64,000 nucleotides of DNA. Origin: Zobellia russellii. Its GTDB lineage: Bacteria; Bacteroidota; Bacteroidia; Flavobacteriales; Flavobacteriaceae. The translations under genes were made by a program, and so were the position numbers. Positions 35,699 to 45,009 of this stretch are shown one piece after another. The DNA is taken from positions 46,474 through 110,473 of the forward strand of contig NZ_JACSOI010000012.1 of NCBI RefSeq assembly GCF_018728565.1, in the 5' to 3' direction. Each line of letters begins with the position of its first letter. Position 1 is the first letter of the stretch. The notes below the pieces were generated by a model. It was given only the letters and a program-made list of their open reading frames with translations, did no database searches and was not told the origin of the DNA.

Positions 35699-35843
35699 GT
35701 CTATATAGATATTAAGTGGTGCTAAACCTTTTTCGTGACAAACTACTCTGCCCTACCCTTAAATTTTTTCGGTAATATGCTGTAACCATTAGACGCAGTA
35801 CACAAGCTCATGTCAAAATTATATGTAAAAAAGAAGCCCGCCT

Positions 35844-36734
35844 TTATTCCGATAATGAGCTAACCTTCACAGGAAACTCCGTTTCGCCTCCATATAACTT
35901 TATCTCTTGTATATCGGCTGGCATATAGAAACCTGCTAATTCTAATTCTTCCTTTACATTCCGCACCACATTACCCTTAGTAATCAGGGCCATCCTTCTG
36001 AAATCTTTGGTATCCACCCAAAAAAACACCTTTAGGTTTACTGTGCTAGTGGCTAGTTCGTCCTCAATCACAAAATTTTCGTGTTCCTCATCCTCTATAA
36101 CATTTGGCTCCTTTCTTAAAGCTTTTAAAACAGTCTCCTTTGCCCCTTCAATGTTATCCTCATAGGCAATACCAATGTTGAAGTCCCATCTAAAAAAGCC
36201 GTCCTCGGTATAATTCGTGACCGGCTTGGTCAAAACATCACTATTAGGAATGTAAACGTCCTTCCCGTCAAAAGTCTTTAATTTTGTATATCTAAACTCT
36301 AAAGCTTTTACCTTTCCAAAGTTATCATCTATTTGCACGGTATCGTCTACATCAAAAGGTCTGCTGAAGGCCATTATGATTCCGGCGATAAAATTTTGAC
36401 CAATATCCTTAAAGGCAAAACCCAGCACCACGGCACTTGCACCGGCCGCCGTTAATATTCCAGTTGCTATTGCACCTAGACCCGAAGCTTCCAATGCAAG
36501 CATTATGGCTACAATAACTAAGATGTATTTGATAGCTTGCCCCAGAAATTTACTCATTAAGGGATCACCTGTCCGGATGGCCAATCTTCTTTTTACAAAA
36601 CCTCCTATCCATGAGCCTAATAATAAACCAAGTATTATAATAAGGACACCTACGCCTATCCCAGGTAACCGCTCTATAAAATTATTATAGAACAAGGTTA
36701 TTGATTCTGATATAGTAGTGGCGCTTTCCTTCAT
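35844..36734 (-). CDS. Small-conductance mechanosensitive channel, MscS family
   Basis: This 296-residue membrane channel has three N-terminal helices (GVGVLIIILGLLLGSWIGGF, AIKYILVIVAIMLALEASG and the pore helix with GILTAAGASAVVLGFAFKDI). The conserved GQNFIAGI follows, then the cytoplasmic beta domain (FDVDDTVQIDD, TKLKTFDGKDVYIPNS) and a C-terminal alpha/beta part. It releases solutes on hypo-osmotic shock. It is adjacent to a small acidic protein gene on the same strand. Confidence 0.92.
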   Translation of the reverse strand: MKESATTISESITLFYNNFIERLPGIGVGVLIIILGLLLGSWIGGFVKRRLAIRTGDPLMSKFLGQAIKYILVIVAIMLALEASGLGAIATGILTAAGASAVVLGFAFKDIGQNFIAGIIMAFSRPFDVDDTVQIDDNFGKVKALEFRYTKLKTFDGKDVYIPNSDVLTKPVTNYTEDGFFRWDFNIGIAYEDNIEGAKETVLKALRKEPNVIEDEEHENFVIEDELATSTVNLKVFFWVDTKDFRRMALITKGNVVRNVKEELELAGFYMPADIQEIKLYGGETEFPVKVSSLSE

Positions 36735-36778
36735 AACACTTGGCTAGATTTTATAATAGTACAAATTCTGATGACCAC

Positions 36779-37120
36779 TTATTTACTAGCGGACCAATTC
36801 ATAATTTCATGCTGTATGGTTTCCGGAGTTTGCTGTCTTTTTTTCGCCAGACTATTGATCAAGACCCCTATGTTATCTTTTTCATTGTGGTCATCCACGC
36901 CATCCAATTCAGGAAAATTGGCCAAATATTCATCCCTTACCGCCAACCATTGTTTTCTTAGGTGCTCTTCATCTACCGATATTGAAACACCACCGTTATC
37001 AACAGGTTTTCCAACTTCCTCGGAAGTATTTTCCTGTCTTTCATATTCATTACCAAGCCCTCGGTTTTGTTGAACTTCGTTATTTAATCCTTCTTTACTA
37101 GATTTAATTATTGTACTCAT
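36779..37120 (-). CDS. Small hydrophilic protein of unknown function
   Basis: This 113-residue, highly polar protein (MSTIIKSSKEGLNNEVQQNR) has an N-terminal disordered part and a C-terminal helical segment with LRKQWLAVRDEYLANFPELD. I recognise no family. It lies 44 bp upstream of the MscS gene on the same strand, so both may be part of an osmotic stress unit. The ATG at 37120 is preferred over one three codons earlier. Confidence 0.6.
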   Translation of the reverse strand: MSTIIKSSKEGLNNEVQQNRGLGNEYERQENTSEEVGKPVDNGGVSISVDEEHLRKQWLAVRDEYLANFPELDGVDDHNEKDNIGVLINSLAKKRQQTPETIQHEIMNWSASK

Positions 37121-37283
37121 GACTAACATTTTAAATATTGAATGTTGAAGTTACCTACCTGAATCCCAATACAGTTGCTCTAACTCGTATTTAATTGACC
37201 GGATAAAATCTAAAAGAGACTTCAATTTATTGTTGGCAAATTCCCATTCTAATTACATAAAAATTAGAGCCAAAAATACTTTA

Positions 37284-37323
37284 ATATGGAATATATCCGT
37301 AATTTTGGATTAATTCCATATTA
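37284..37323. promoter_or_regulatory. 40-bp inverted repeat upstream of umuDC
   Basis: AATATGGAATATATCC (37284-37299) and GGATTAATTCCATATT (37308-37323) are complementary at 14 of 16 positions around an 8-bp centre, ending 46 bp before the start codon. TATATAAT follows (37323-37330), a possible -10-like element. This is a good operator candidate for the damage response, since no LexA gene is present in the window. Confidence 0.6.
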
Positions 37324-37368
37324 TATAATAGTTGTCTTAAATCAATCAGCCTAACAAGTTAAAGTGTA

Positions 37369-37731
37369 ATGGAACAGAAGATAAATCTGATAAAAAAATC
37401 CGAGAGAAATTTTAGGGTCGAAAGACCTGTACAAACTGGGTTTTCCAGCCCGGCAACACATTATAAAGAACCTAGAATAGACTTGAACGAGATATTGGTC
37501 ACGAACCCTTCCGCAACGTTTTTTATTAGGGTTGCCGACAACCATTTCCAGGAATTCAATATTGTTGAGAATGATGTGCTTATAGTTGATAAATCCATGA
37601 CTCCAAAGAGCAATCAGCTCGTGTTGGCTACTATGGATGATACCTTTAATGTAGTGCACATGGATAAAAATCTTAACTCAGAGCTGAATATATGGGGAGT
37701 TATAACTTTTATTATTAAATCCGTTTTATGA
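37369..37731 (+). CDS. UmuD-like protein without protease residues
   Basis: This 120-residue homologue of UmuD, the polymerase V accessory subunit, aligns over its whole length: TGFSSPATHYKEPRIDLNEI, NPSATFFIRV, NDVLIVDKSMTPKSNQLVLA. All residues needed for self-cleavage are changed. The Cys24-Gly25 cut site is Thr23-Gly24, catalytic Ser60 is His59 and catalytic Lys97 is Val96. It should bind UmuC but not mature by cleavage. The stop overlaps the umuC start by 4 bp. Confidence 0.88.
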   Translation: MEQKINLIKKSERNFRVERPVQTGFSSPATHYKEPRIDLNEILVTNPSATFFIRVADNHFQEFNIVENDVLIVDKSMTPKSNQLVLATMDDTFNVVHMDKNLNSELNIWGVITFIIKSVL

Positions 37732-39020
37732 TTGCGTTGGTAGATTGCAATAGTTTTTATGCATCCTGTGAGCAAGTTTTCCGCCCAGACCTTAAAAATA
37801 AACCTGTGGTTGTTCTTAGCAACAATGATGGTTGCATTATTGCCGCAAATAAAGAGGCTAAGGGGTTAACTGAAATTCCTATGTTTCAACCTGTTTTTAA
37901 AATAAGAAAGTTGCTGGATCAGCATGACGTCACCTATTTTTCGTCTAACTATACACTTTATAGTGATATGTCCCGAAGAGTAATGGATACCCTAAAATTG
38001 TTTTCGCCACAGGTAGAAGAATATAGTATTGACGAGAGCTTTATAGATTTGACACATTACCAAAAGGAAAACCTTCAAGAGTTAGCCCATCATATTAAAA
38101 ATACAGTTGAAAAAAATACGGGAATACCAGTTGGTGTAGGAATTGCAAAAACTAAATCCTTATCCAAACTCGCCAACAAATTAGCAAAAAAAATACCTTC
38201 AAATAATAATGTTTACATTGTTGATTCCGAAGAAAAAAGAAAAGATCTGTTACAAAGTCTTAGGGTAAAGGATATTTGGGGAATAGGTAAAAAACATGCC
38301 ATACGGCTTGAATCCAAGAATATTAAAACTGCCCTAGATTTTGCAAATATGCCGGTTGCGTGGGTTAGGAAAGAGATGACGGTAATTGGTGAACGCCTTT
38401 GGAGAGAATTGAACAATGTGCCCTGTTTGCAGTTGACATCATTTCCCAATGAGAAAAAAGGAATTGGTACTGCAAAATCATTCGGTTTTAAACTAACGGA
38501 TTTAGGATTAATAGAAGAAGCTTGTAGCTCATATGTAGCTGAAGTTGCCGACCTTCTGCGACAGCAGCACAGTGCTGCCTCAAAAATGGAAGTATTCTTA
38601 CAGACCAATCAACATAGTGCCATAGACAAGCAGTACTATAATAAAATAGTTATTACACTAGACACCCCTACGGATAGTACGGCCAAGCTAACCAAAGAAG
38701 CCCTTAAAGCCCTACGGAAGATTTATAAACCCGGTTATCGTTACAAGAAAGTAGGTGTCAACCTAACTCAATTGGTCCATAAAAATACAATCCAAACTAA
38801 TCTGTTCAATAGCCCTCACAAAACTGAAAGTCCTGCAATCACCCATGTAATGGATTATCTCAACAGCAAGTACGGCAAGAATAAAATTAAACTTGCTACG
38901 GTTGGCAACCGTGACAAGGAGTGGGCGCTTATAAAAGAACACCGCAGTCCCAGATACACCACTCAATGGAATGAGCTCTTAACCATTGGCAATTGCTCAA
39001 CGAAACAAATCGTACAATAA
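37728..39020 (+). CDS. umuC: Y-family DNA polymerase V catalytic subunit UmuC
   Basis: This 430-residue translesion polymerase has the catalytic acids Asp6 (ALVDCNSFYASCEQ) and Asp102-Glu103 (EEYSIDESFIDL). The palm/finger region has VVLSNNDGCIIAAN, the thumb has helix-hairpin-helix elements (VKDIWGIGKKHAIRLES), and a little-finger domain follows. It copies over damaged DNA. It overlaps the umuD-like gene by 4 bp, so the two are translationally coupled, under the inverted repeat at 37284. Confidence 0.93.
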   Translation: MIALVDCNSFYASCEQVFRPDLKNKPVVVLSNNDGCIIAANKEAKGLTEIPMFQPVFKIRKLLDQHDVTYFSSNYTLYSDMSRRVMDTLKLFSPQVEEYSIDESFIDLTHYQKENLQELAHHIKNTVEKNTGIPVGVGIAKTKSLSKLANKLAKKIPSNNNVYIVDSEEKRKDLLQSLRVKDIWGIGKKHAIRLESKNIKTALDFANMPVAWVRKEMTVIGERLWRELNNVPCLQLTSFPNEKKGIGTAKSFGFKLTDLGLIEEACSSYVAEVADLLRQQHSAASKMEVFLQTNQHSAIDKQYYNKIVITLDTPTDSTAKLTKEALKALRKIYKPGYRYKKVGVNLTQLVHKNTIQTNLFNSPHKTESPAITHVMDYLNSKYGKNKIKLATVGNRDKEWALIKEHRSPRYTTQWNELLTIGNCSTKQIVQ

Positions 39021-39134
39021 CAGAAAACCAAAAACCGATTCTGTACACCTAAAATGTTTTAATTAAATTCACTCTTGACATTAAATCTGGGTAATTAAAC
39101 AAAGATAAGAAATCCGCAAAGCCCTGAGTTAGTT

Positions 39135-40961
39135 CTATAGATGTGTATTACTTTCGTAAATTTTAGTGGTTTCCCGTATTTGGATGGTTCCTGTATTGTC
39201 TCCCGAAATTTGTGACAACCAAAAATCGACCAAGATTTCACTTGTAGCACTACATGCTTGCAGCCCATAGGAATAAGGTCTTACCCCTAATGTGTGCGTA
39301 AAGGCAATATTGTTTATGTGATTGTTTGGATTTCCATTACCATCAATAATCCGGTATGCTGTATCTATGTCTATACCCCCGGTATACATGTATAATCTGC
39401 CATTTTCTGAGAATATTTTTTCCTTAGAAACATATTCCTCCACTTCTTCTTTGCCCTTTTCAGATGAAAACTTGGCCCTAGCTTCACGAACACTTTTTCC
39501 GGAAACGAGTGACGGAAAGGGATAGTCCGTCAACTCTATAGTACCATCCCCTCCACATTCAATAAACATCTTGTAAGCTATACTTCTAGTTTCTCCTTCC
39601 AAGTCTTTTACTTCAACATGAGTTGTCCCAGAGTTGGAATCGGAATTCAGTATTTTCACCTTCCCACTAATTAAATCTATACGACCCGCGTCATAGAGTG
39701 CCAAAAGAATATTGGCGGATGAAAGGGGCATTGCAGCAATGACATTCATTAGAAAAGGCTTTACCCTTTTTCTAAAAAAGAAATGGTCTTCGGCAGGCAG
39801 TAGTTCTGCATGAAAATTGAGTCCATACATTAAATCATCAAGTGTTTCCTTCCAATGTACGGGTTTATTGTTTTCCACAGAATCTTTGGCAGCTACCATT
39901 TCCTGTTTCATTCCATTAAAGGAATTGGTGTATTCATGTTTTTTGGACATGACCTCAACAAAGTTAGCAAACCCGAAATCGGGAGAGTCCAATCTATGGG
40001 CAACCTTTTCTAAGCGATCTTCAAAAAGTGCTTCTTTTAATGCAGGTTTACAAACCTCATTAAAATAGGTTTCCAATCTTAAGAAACCCAAATCATCAAC
40101 TAAGGACAAAATCTCTTCCCTGCTGGTATGCCTGTAAATTTCCCGCATGCTTTTACGCTGTTCATATTGCAGGTGGGGCAACCATCCTTCGGCGGAATGC
40201 AGTACAATTTTAAAATCGGGAGCGTCCTTATGTGGATTAAAAATCAGTTGATCAGCTTCTTTAACAAACTCTCCATGACGATGCGCAAGAGAAGTAACCA
40301 CATCAAAAGCACTCAGCGAAGCTCCTAAAATACCAATCGTAAAATTATACAGGTGGCCTTGTTCAGGTAAAATTTTATGTATGGGCCATGGGCTGGAAAA
40401 ATAGCCTGCTCCACTCTTTTCCTCATTCTTCCACTCATGGCCTGTAGCTATAACAATCTTGTCCAAGACATGCGTATTGTTATCTTGGTCTACCACTCGA
40501 ACTTCATCAGATCCAGGTAGAATATCTATAATTTTGTTTTCGGCAAATTCGGTAATGGAAACGCCCTTGGCCTTTAATTTATTAATTAATAGGATGTACT
40601 GCGACCGAAAATATTGTCCTAGCGCCAAACGACTATATACTTCAGAATCGTTGATAGGAAGCTCTGTAATGTTCAAAGATTTTAAAACAGATTTATTCTG
40701 CTTACGCAACCAATCTCCCAAAGTATCTGTAAGCTCAGGAATTTCTTCGGAAGATATATTGGATAGATTATAAACATCTGTAGTTTCTGGAGTATACGGC
40801 ATACCCATGCCCATGTTCTTACCACTTTCAAAAATAAAAATGCTACCTATCTCTTGTTTAAGGGTGTTTATACGGTCGTTTATATGTTTCAGTAGATATA
40901 TGGCCATTGGGCCAGAACCAATTATGGCCAATCTTTTTTTAGGTGTTTTTTGCATTTCCAT
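39135..40961 (-). CDS. FAD/NAD(P)-binding protein (NAD_binding_9 type)
   Basis: This 608-residue protein begins with a Rossmann FAD motif (LAIIGSGPMAIYLL). It continues with FESGKNMGMGMPYTPETTDVY, which is typical of the large FAD/NAD(P)-binding family that resembles ornithine-hydroxylase-like monooxygenases. A second dinucleotide region (TIGILGASLSAFDVVTSLA) lies near residue 210. The substrate is unknown. It is convergent with umuC and has no clear operon partner. Confidence 0.85.
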   Translation of the reverse strand: MEMQKTPKKRLAIIGSGPMAIYLLKHINDRINTLKQEIGSIFIFESGKNMGMGMPYTPETTDVYNLSNISSEEIPELTDTLGDWLRKQNKSVLKSLNITELPINDSEVYSRLALGQYFRSQYILLINKLKAKGVSITEFAENKIIDILPGSDEVRVVDQDNNTHVLDKIVIATGHEWKNEEKSGAGYFSSPWPIHKILPEQGHLYNFTIGILGASLSAFDVVTSLAHRHGEFVKEADQLIFNPHKDAPDFKIVLHSAEGWLPHLQYEQRKSMREIYRHTSREEILSLVDDLGFLRLETYFNEVCKPALKEALFEDRLEKVAHRLDSPDFGFANFVEVMSKKHEYTNSFNGMKQEMVAAKDSVENNKPVHWKETLDDLMYGLNFHAELLPAEDHFFFRKRVKPFLMNVIAAMPLSSANILLALYDAGRIDLISGKVKILNSDSNSGTTHVEVKDLEGETRSIAYKMFIECGGDGTIELTDYPFPSLVSGKSVREARAKFSSEKGKEEVEEYVSKEKIFSENGRLYMYTGGIDIDTAYRIIDGNGNPNNHINNIAFTHTLGVRPYSYGLQACSATSEILVDFWLSQISGDNTGTIQIRETTKIYESNTHL

Positions 40962-41146
40962 TTACATCACATTTTAATCCTGTTATTTTATAACAAACAA
41001 GATGTTAAGCAATATTAAATGTAGGATTTGTATTTATCCGAAAGTGATGCAAAGAGATAATTTGATACTCCTAATACATAGTATCAAACCTTTCTTTTAG
41101 ATTGAATAGAGTATAATTTCTACCTAAGTTTAAAATAAAAATTCCA

Positions 41147-42367
41147 TTAACCTGGATTATTTTTCTTGAAATAGGATATAACACTAGGCCCTGTAATTCC
41201 ATGAATTAAAATACTGAACATTACTACATAAGACACAAATGCATAAATTTCGTTAGTAGCAATAAAATTCCCTTCATGTAACGCAAATGCCAAATAGAAA
41301 AAAGAGCCTACCCCCTTAATTCCAAAGGATGAAACGGCCCATTTTTTAGGTTCCGTAAAGGGAGTTCCCATTAAAGCTATTCTACCGGTGAGAGGTCTAA
41401 TGACAATAATAGTAACCAAAGCGATTACTATTCCTTGCCAAGTGGCAAAATTTAAAATTCCCGATGCTATAAAACCTCCAAAAAGAATAGTCCATACCAT
41501 TATTAGAAACTCCTCTATCTTTTCGTTGAACAATAAAATCTCCTGTTTATCTTCATCGGAATTTATATTGTCCGTTTGCTCAGTTTGCTTCAGTTTTTTG
41601 TGAAAGTGATATTGTGCGAACAAGCCGGTAAAGAACGTGCTAAGGAATCCATAAGTACTCAATAGCTCTGCAAGGCTAAAAGAAAAAAATGCGAGACCTA
41701 TTCCAACAAATCCGGAAAGAACCTTGTTTTTATGTATGGACTTTAGGTTACGAATCAGATAACTAAAGACAAAACCCAATAAGCTTCCAATAAGTACCCC
41801 TCCAATAATCTTGAACGCCATATAATAACCAAACCAATAGGTGAGATCTATATTTTGAAATGAAGTGCTTTGAGACCATAAAATTGCCAAAAACACGAAC
41901 GGAAACGCCATACCATCGTTCAAACCAGCTTCAGAAGTAAGTAAATAGCGCATTCCCGTATTTTTCTTATCATACATTTCGTCCTTTTTTAACTGGAGCT
42001 CCGCTGCCAATACAGGGTCCGTAGGTGCACAGACGGCAGCAATTAATAGCGAAGATGCTCCATCAAAACCTAAAAAATAATGACAGATAAGAAACAAAAA
42101 CGAGATGTATAACGGCATGGTAATCAGTATGAGCCGCAATGTATTTTTCCAATGCCTAGGACTATATCTCATGCCTAGTTTTAAACCCGCCCCCATAAGG
42201 CTAATAATTACTATTATTTCCGTAATTATTGTTACCTGTTTATTGCCCCATATGGGTTCAGGCCAATTTACCGGTACCCCTAGGTAATAGGTTAAAAACC
42301 CAATAAGTAGCAACGGTACGGTAAAAGAAACTTTTATACGAGATAGTACTAATGGCAAAAAGGCCAT
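41147..42367 (-). CDS. CPA1-family cation:proton antiporter (NhaP-like)
   Basis: This 406-residue protein has about 12 helices: the conserved APTDPVLAAEL in the fifth helix region, EAGLNDGMAFPFVF, and the C-terminal FGIKGVGSFFYLAFAL. It exchanges Na+ or K+ for H+. The open frame extends about 25 codons upstream of the ATG as KDYYYILLVFSFVIVL, which looks like the first half of helix 1, but without an ATG, GTG or TTG. Either a rare start codon is used or the helix is truncated. Confidence 0.88.
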   Translation of the reverse strand: MAFLPLVLSRIKVSFTVPLLLIGFLTYYLGVPVNWPEPIWGNKQVTIITEIIVIISLMGAGLKLGMRYSPRHWKNTLRLILITMPLYISFLFLICHYFLGFDGASSLLIAAVCAPTDPVLAAELQLKKDEMYDKKNTGMRYLLTSEAGLNDGMAFPFVFLAILWSQSTSFQNIDLTYWFGYYMAFKIIGGVLIGSLLGFVFSYLIRNLKSIHKNKVLSGFVGIGLAFFSFSLAELLSTYGFLSTFFTGLFAQYHFHKKLKQTEQTDNINSDEDKQEILLFNEKIEEFLIMVWTILFGGFIASGILNFATWQGIVIALVTIIVIRPLTGRIALMGTPFTEPKKWAVSSFGIKGVGSFFYLAFALHEGNFIATNEIYAFVSYVVMFSILIHGITGPSVISYFKKNNPG

Positions 42368-42483
42368 TAGTACTATAACAAAGCTGAATACTAGGAGAAT
42401 GTAATAATAGTCTTTAATAACTTTAATTTTAAGTACTATGAAACAAATAAGACCTTAATGAGTCTCCCCTTTTCCTAAAATGA

Positions 42484-42939
42484 TCAGACCACAATATTAA
42501 TTAATGCGGGGCCACTAATTGCATTTCTTTTTAATGAATCAAGCGTTCTTTCAAGAGACGACACAAGAGATTCAAACGACGCGGTTTTTCTTAGATATCT
42601 ATTGGCTCCACATTCAAAAAGTTCCTCAATACGGTCTATGTCAAATTCGGTTGAATATAAGACTATAGGAACATTCTGAAACAATGGATTCTTACGGATT
42701 TTAATTAGACAGTCGCTACCGTCCATTATAGGCATGTAAAGATCCAAAAAAATAACATCAGGTAAAGCAGTGCCGGTCTCAAGTTCCTTAAGTAATTCTA
42801 AAGCATTGTTAAAAGTGCGTAAGGAAATTGGAGCGTTAATTTCAGCCAAGGCATCACTAAATATTTCTTGATCAGTGGCATCATCGTCCGCCAAGAATAC
42901 GGACCATTTTTTGTCGGTAGTGATATTTGAAGTAATCAT
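42484..42939 (-). CDS. Single-domain response regulator
   Basis: This 151-residue CheY-like receiver has the acidic pocket DDD at 18-20, the phospho-acceptor Asp66 in VIFLDLYMPIMDG, the Ser/Thr in IVLYSTE and the conserved Lys in YLRKTAS. No output domain follows, so it acts by protein contact. No histidine kinase is adjacent. Related small regulators in Bacteroidota occur with Rcp1-type phytochromes or orphan kinases. Confidence 0.9.
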   Translation of the reverse strand: MITSNITTDKKWSVFLADDDATDQEIFSDALAEINAPISLRTFNNALELLKELETGTALPDVIFLDLYMPIMDGSDCLIKIRKNPLFQNVPIVLYSTEFDIDRIEELFECGANRYLRKTASFESLVSSLERTLDSLKRNAISGPALINIVV

Positions 42940-43283
42940 TGAGTAAATCTTTTATGTTAACGAATGCCCTAACGGGTTTTATAAAATAACCACCACTACA
43001 GATGCGGTAGTTTAAGAGAGTTAACAAACGAAGATATAATCAACAGGCGATGAAAATGGAACCAATAAAAATTTTAATTGATCGATTTGAAATACTAGCA
43101 TAAGAATATCTTTACCCGGAACCGGACTAAATGATAAACCGAATCAAACCGATAATAGGTTCTTAAAGACCAATTAATCAATACAGGCTACACTGAGTTG
43201 AAGTTATTATAAGACAAAATTAAAGTTAAGGTAATATATGCCTTAACTTATCTAGGTATCATTGCAGGTGTTAGACCACACCT
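42940..43283. other. Intergenic region without visible features
   Basis: This 344-bp region separates the divergent response-regulator and fecI-like genes and must carry both promoters. I see no open frame with coding character, no strong hairpin and no repeat. Confidence 0.5.
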
Positions 43284-43811
43284 ATGAAAATCTCAGATGC
43301 CAATTTGTTTTTGCTCACTCTCAAAGACAACGAGGTTGCTTTTAAGCAACTCTATGACCGGCTCTGGAAAGGACTTTATCTATTCTCTCTAAAGCTGTTA
43401 CAGAATGAAACGGAAGCCAAAGATGTAGTTCAAGATGTTTTCTGTAATCTCTGGACCAAAAGGAAGGAACTAGAAATCAAAAATGTAAAATCCTATTTAT
43501 TTTCTGCTACTAAATACAAGTGTTTGGAATACATCAGGAAAAACAAAAATTATACTGATTTACTAACTCAGGTAAATCTTGTCCATATAGAAAACAATAC
43601 AGAGAGAGAATTGGACTTTAAAGAAACCAAATCCAAAATTGAAAGTTGCATTAATACCCTGCCATTAAAGACCAAGCAAATTTTCACTATGAGCAGATAT
43701 GATGATCTGTCTAACAAAGAAATTGCTCATGAATTGAATATTTCTATAAAAACGGTTGAATATCATATAACCCAATCAATCAAACAGTTGACACCTGTTA
43801 TTGCTTCCTGA
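43284..43811 (+). CDS. ECF sigma factor, FecI type
   Basis: This 175-residue sigma factor has region 2 (FKQLYDRLWKGLYLFSLKLL, DVVQDVFCNLWTKR) and region 4 (LPLKTKQIFTMSRYDDLSNK, EIAHELNISIKTVEYHI). It fits the Bacteroidota FecI-like group that works with a FecR anti-sigma factor and a TonB receptor that carries an STN domain. Both follow directly, so it should activate the phosphodiester locus when the substrate is sensed at the outer membrane. Confidence 0.9.
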   Translation: MKISDANLFLLTLKDNEVAFKQLYDRLWKGLYLFSLKLLQNETEAKDVVQDVFCNLWTKRKELEIKNVKSYLFSATKYKCLEYIRKNKNYTDLLTQVNLVHIENNTERELDFKETKSKIESCINTLPLKTKQIFTMSRYDDLSNKEIAHELNISIKTVEYHITQSIKQLTPVIAS

Positions 43812-43891
43812 AATTATTTTTTTCAAAAAAAACACCTTTTTCTTTAGGGTTACCCCTCTTTTTTCACTCTTACTTATAGAGCACCATAGTA

Positions 43892-44884
43892 ATGACGGAA
43901 AAAGAACTTCAAAATTTAATTGATAAGTACATTTCAGGTAACTGTTCCCAAGAGGAAAAAGAGCTTTTGGATAAAGTTCTTGATAGTTATACTATTACGG
44001 ACGCTACGATGCAGATACAAGACGAAGAGTCCCGTATTCAATCCGAAATATATTCCAACATTATCAAAAAGGGAATAACCCCTACCCAAAACCAATCCCC
44101 CAACACTTATAAATGGTTGAAAATTGCAGCCGCAATGATTCTGCTTTTATTTAGTTTAAGCGCTGCTCTTTATACCATCAATCCGTTTGAAAAAGAAGAT
44201 GTAGTTGCACAAGAATTTATAACTAAATCTACTAAATGGGGGCAGCGTTCCACCTTAACACTACAAGATGGAACAAAAATTACCTTAAACGCTGGCAGTA
44301 GTGTTGAGTTTCCCGAAAGTTTCAATAACCTTTCCAAAAGAGAGATAAAACTCAACGGTGAAGCGTTTTTTGAAGTAGCAAAAAATCCCTCCAAACCGTT
44401 TATTATACATACCGAAAACGTAACAACCCAAGTATTGGGAACCTCGTTCAATGTAAACGCTTACGATTTTAGTGAAAATATATCTGTTACGGTCAGGACA
44501 GGAAAAGTACGCGTACAATCAGAAAATAAGGATGGTGACATTAATACGGTATATCTAACGCCAAATCAGATGGCAGAGTACAGTAAAAAAGGGGATGAAC
44601 TTATCACATCTACCGTTGCCAATGAGAACTATCTAGATTGGAAAAATGGAATTATCAGATTTAACGACATCACTTTCCTAGAAGCCTCAAAAATGCTAAC
44701 CAGATGGTATGGTATTGAAGTAGACTTCCTGTCTCCATCTCTTAAAAACTGCCATGTTACGGCTCGTTACGAAAAAGCAAAACTTCACGTAGTCTTAGAG
44801 AGTATAAAATTTGCCACCAAAGGTATGGACTACGAGTATTTAGAAAATAACACCATTTTATTTAAAGGATCATGCAACCATTAA
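43892..44884 (+). CDS. FecR-family anti-sigma factor
   Basis: This 330-residue inner-membrane protein has a cytoplasmic N-terminal sigma-binding part, one helix (YKWLKIAAAMILLLFSLSAA), the periplasmic FecR domain (GQRSTLTLQDGTKITLNAGS, LNGEAFFEVAKNPSKPFIIH) and a C-terminal DUF4974-like domain (LEASKMLTRWYGIEVDF). It passes the signal from the STN domain of the receptor at 45010 to the sigma factor at 43284. The genes are separated by 80 bp. Confidence 0.9.
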   Translation: MTEKELQNLIDKYISGNCSQEEKELLDKVLDSYTITDATMQIQDEESRIQSEIYSNIIKKGITPTQNQSPNTYKWLKIAAAMILLLFSLSAALYTINPFEKEDVVAQEFITKSTKWGQRSTLTLQDGTKITLNAGSSVEFPESFNNLSKREIKLNGEAFFEVAKNPSKPFIIHTENVTTQVLGTSFNVNAYDFSENISVTVRTGKVRVQSENKDGDINTVYLTPNQMAEYSKKGDELITSTVANENYLDWKNGIIRFNDITFLEASKMLTRWYGIEVDFLSPSLKNCHVTARYEKAKLHVVLESIKFATKGMDYEYLENNTILFKGSCNH

Positions 44885-44924
44885 AACCCTTAACCACCAT
44901 GTAAGATAGACTCAAAACAAAAAA

Positions 44925-44961
44925 GCAGCCTGTGACACTTTGGCGAGGATCAACAGACTGC
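44925..44961 (+). other. Hairpin between fecR and susC genes
   Basis: GCAGCCTGT (44925-44933) and ACAGACTGC (44953-44961) pair at 8 of 9 positions. No T run follows, so it may be a processing or attenuation element rather than a terminator. Confidence 0.35.
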
Positions 44962-45009
44962 ATAGCATTTAACGATTAAATAGATAACCATTAAACATTC
45001 TGTGAAGTT

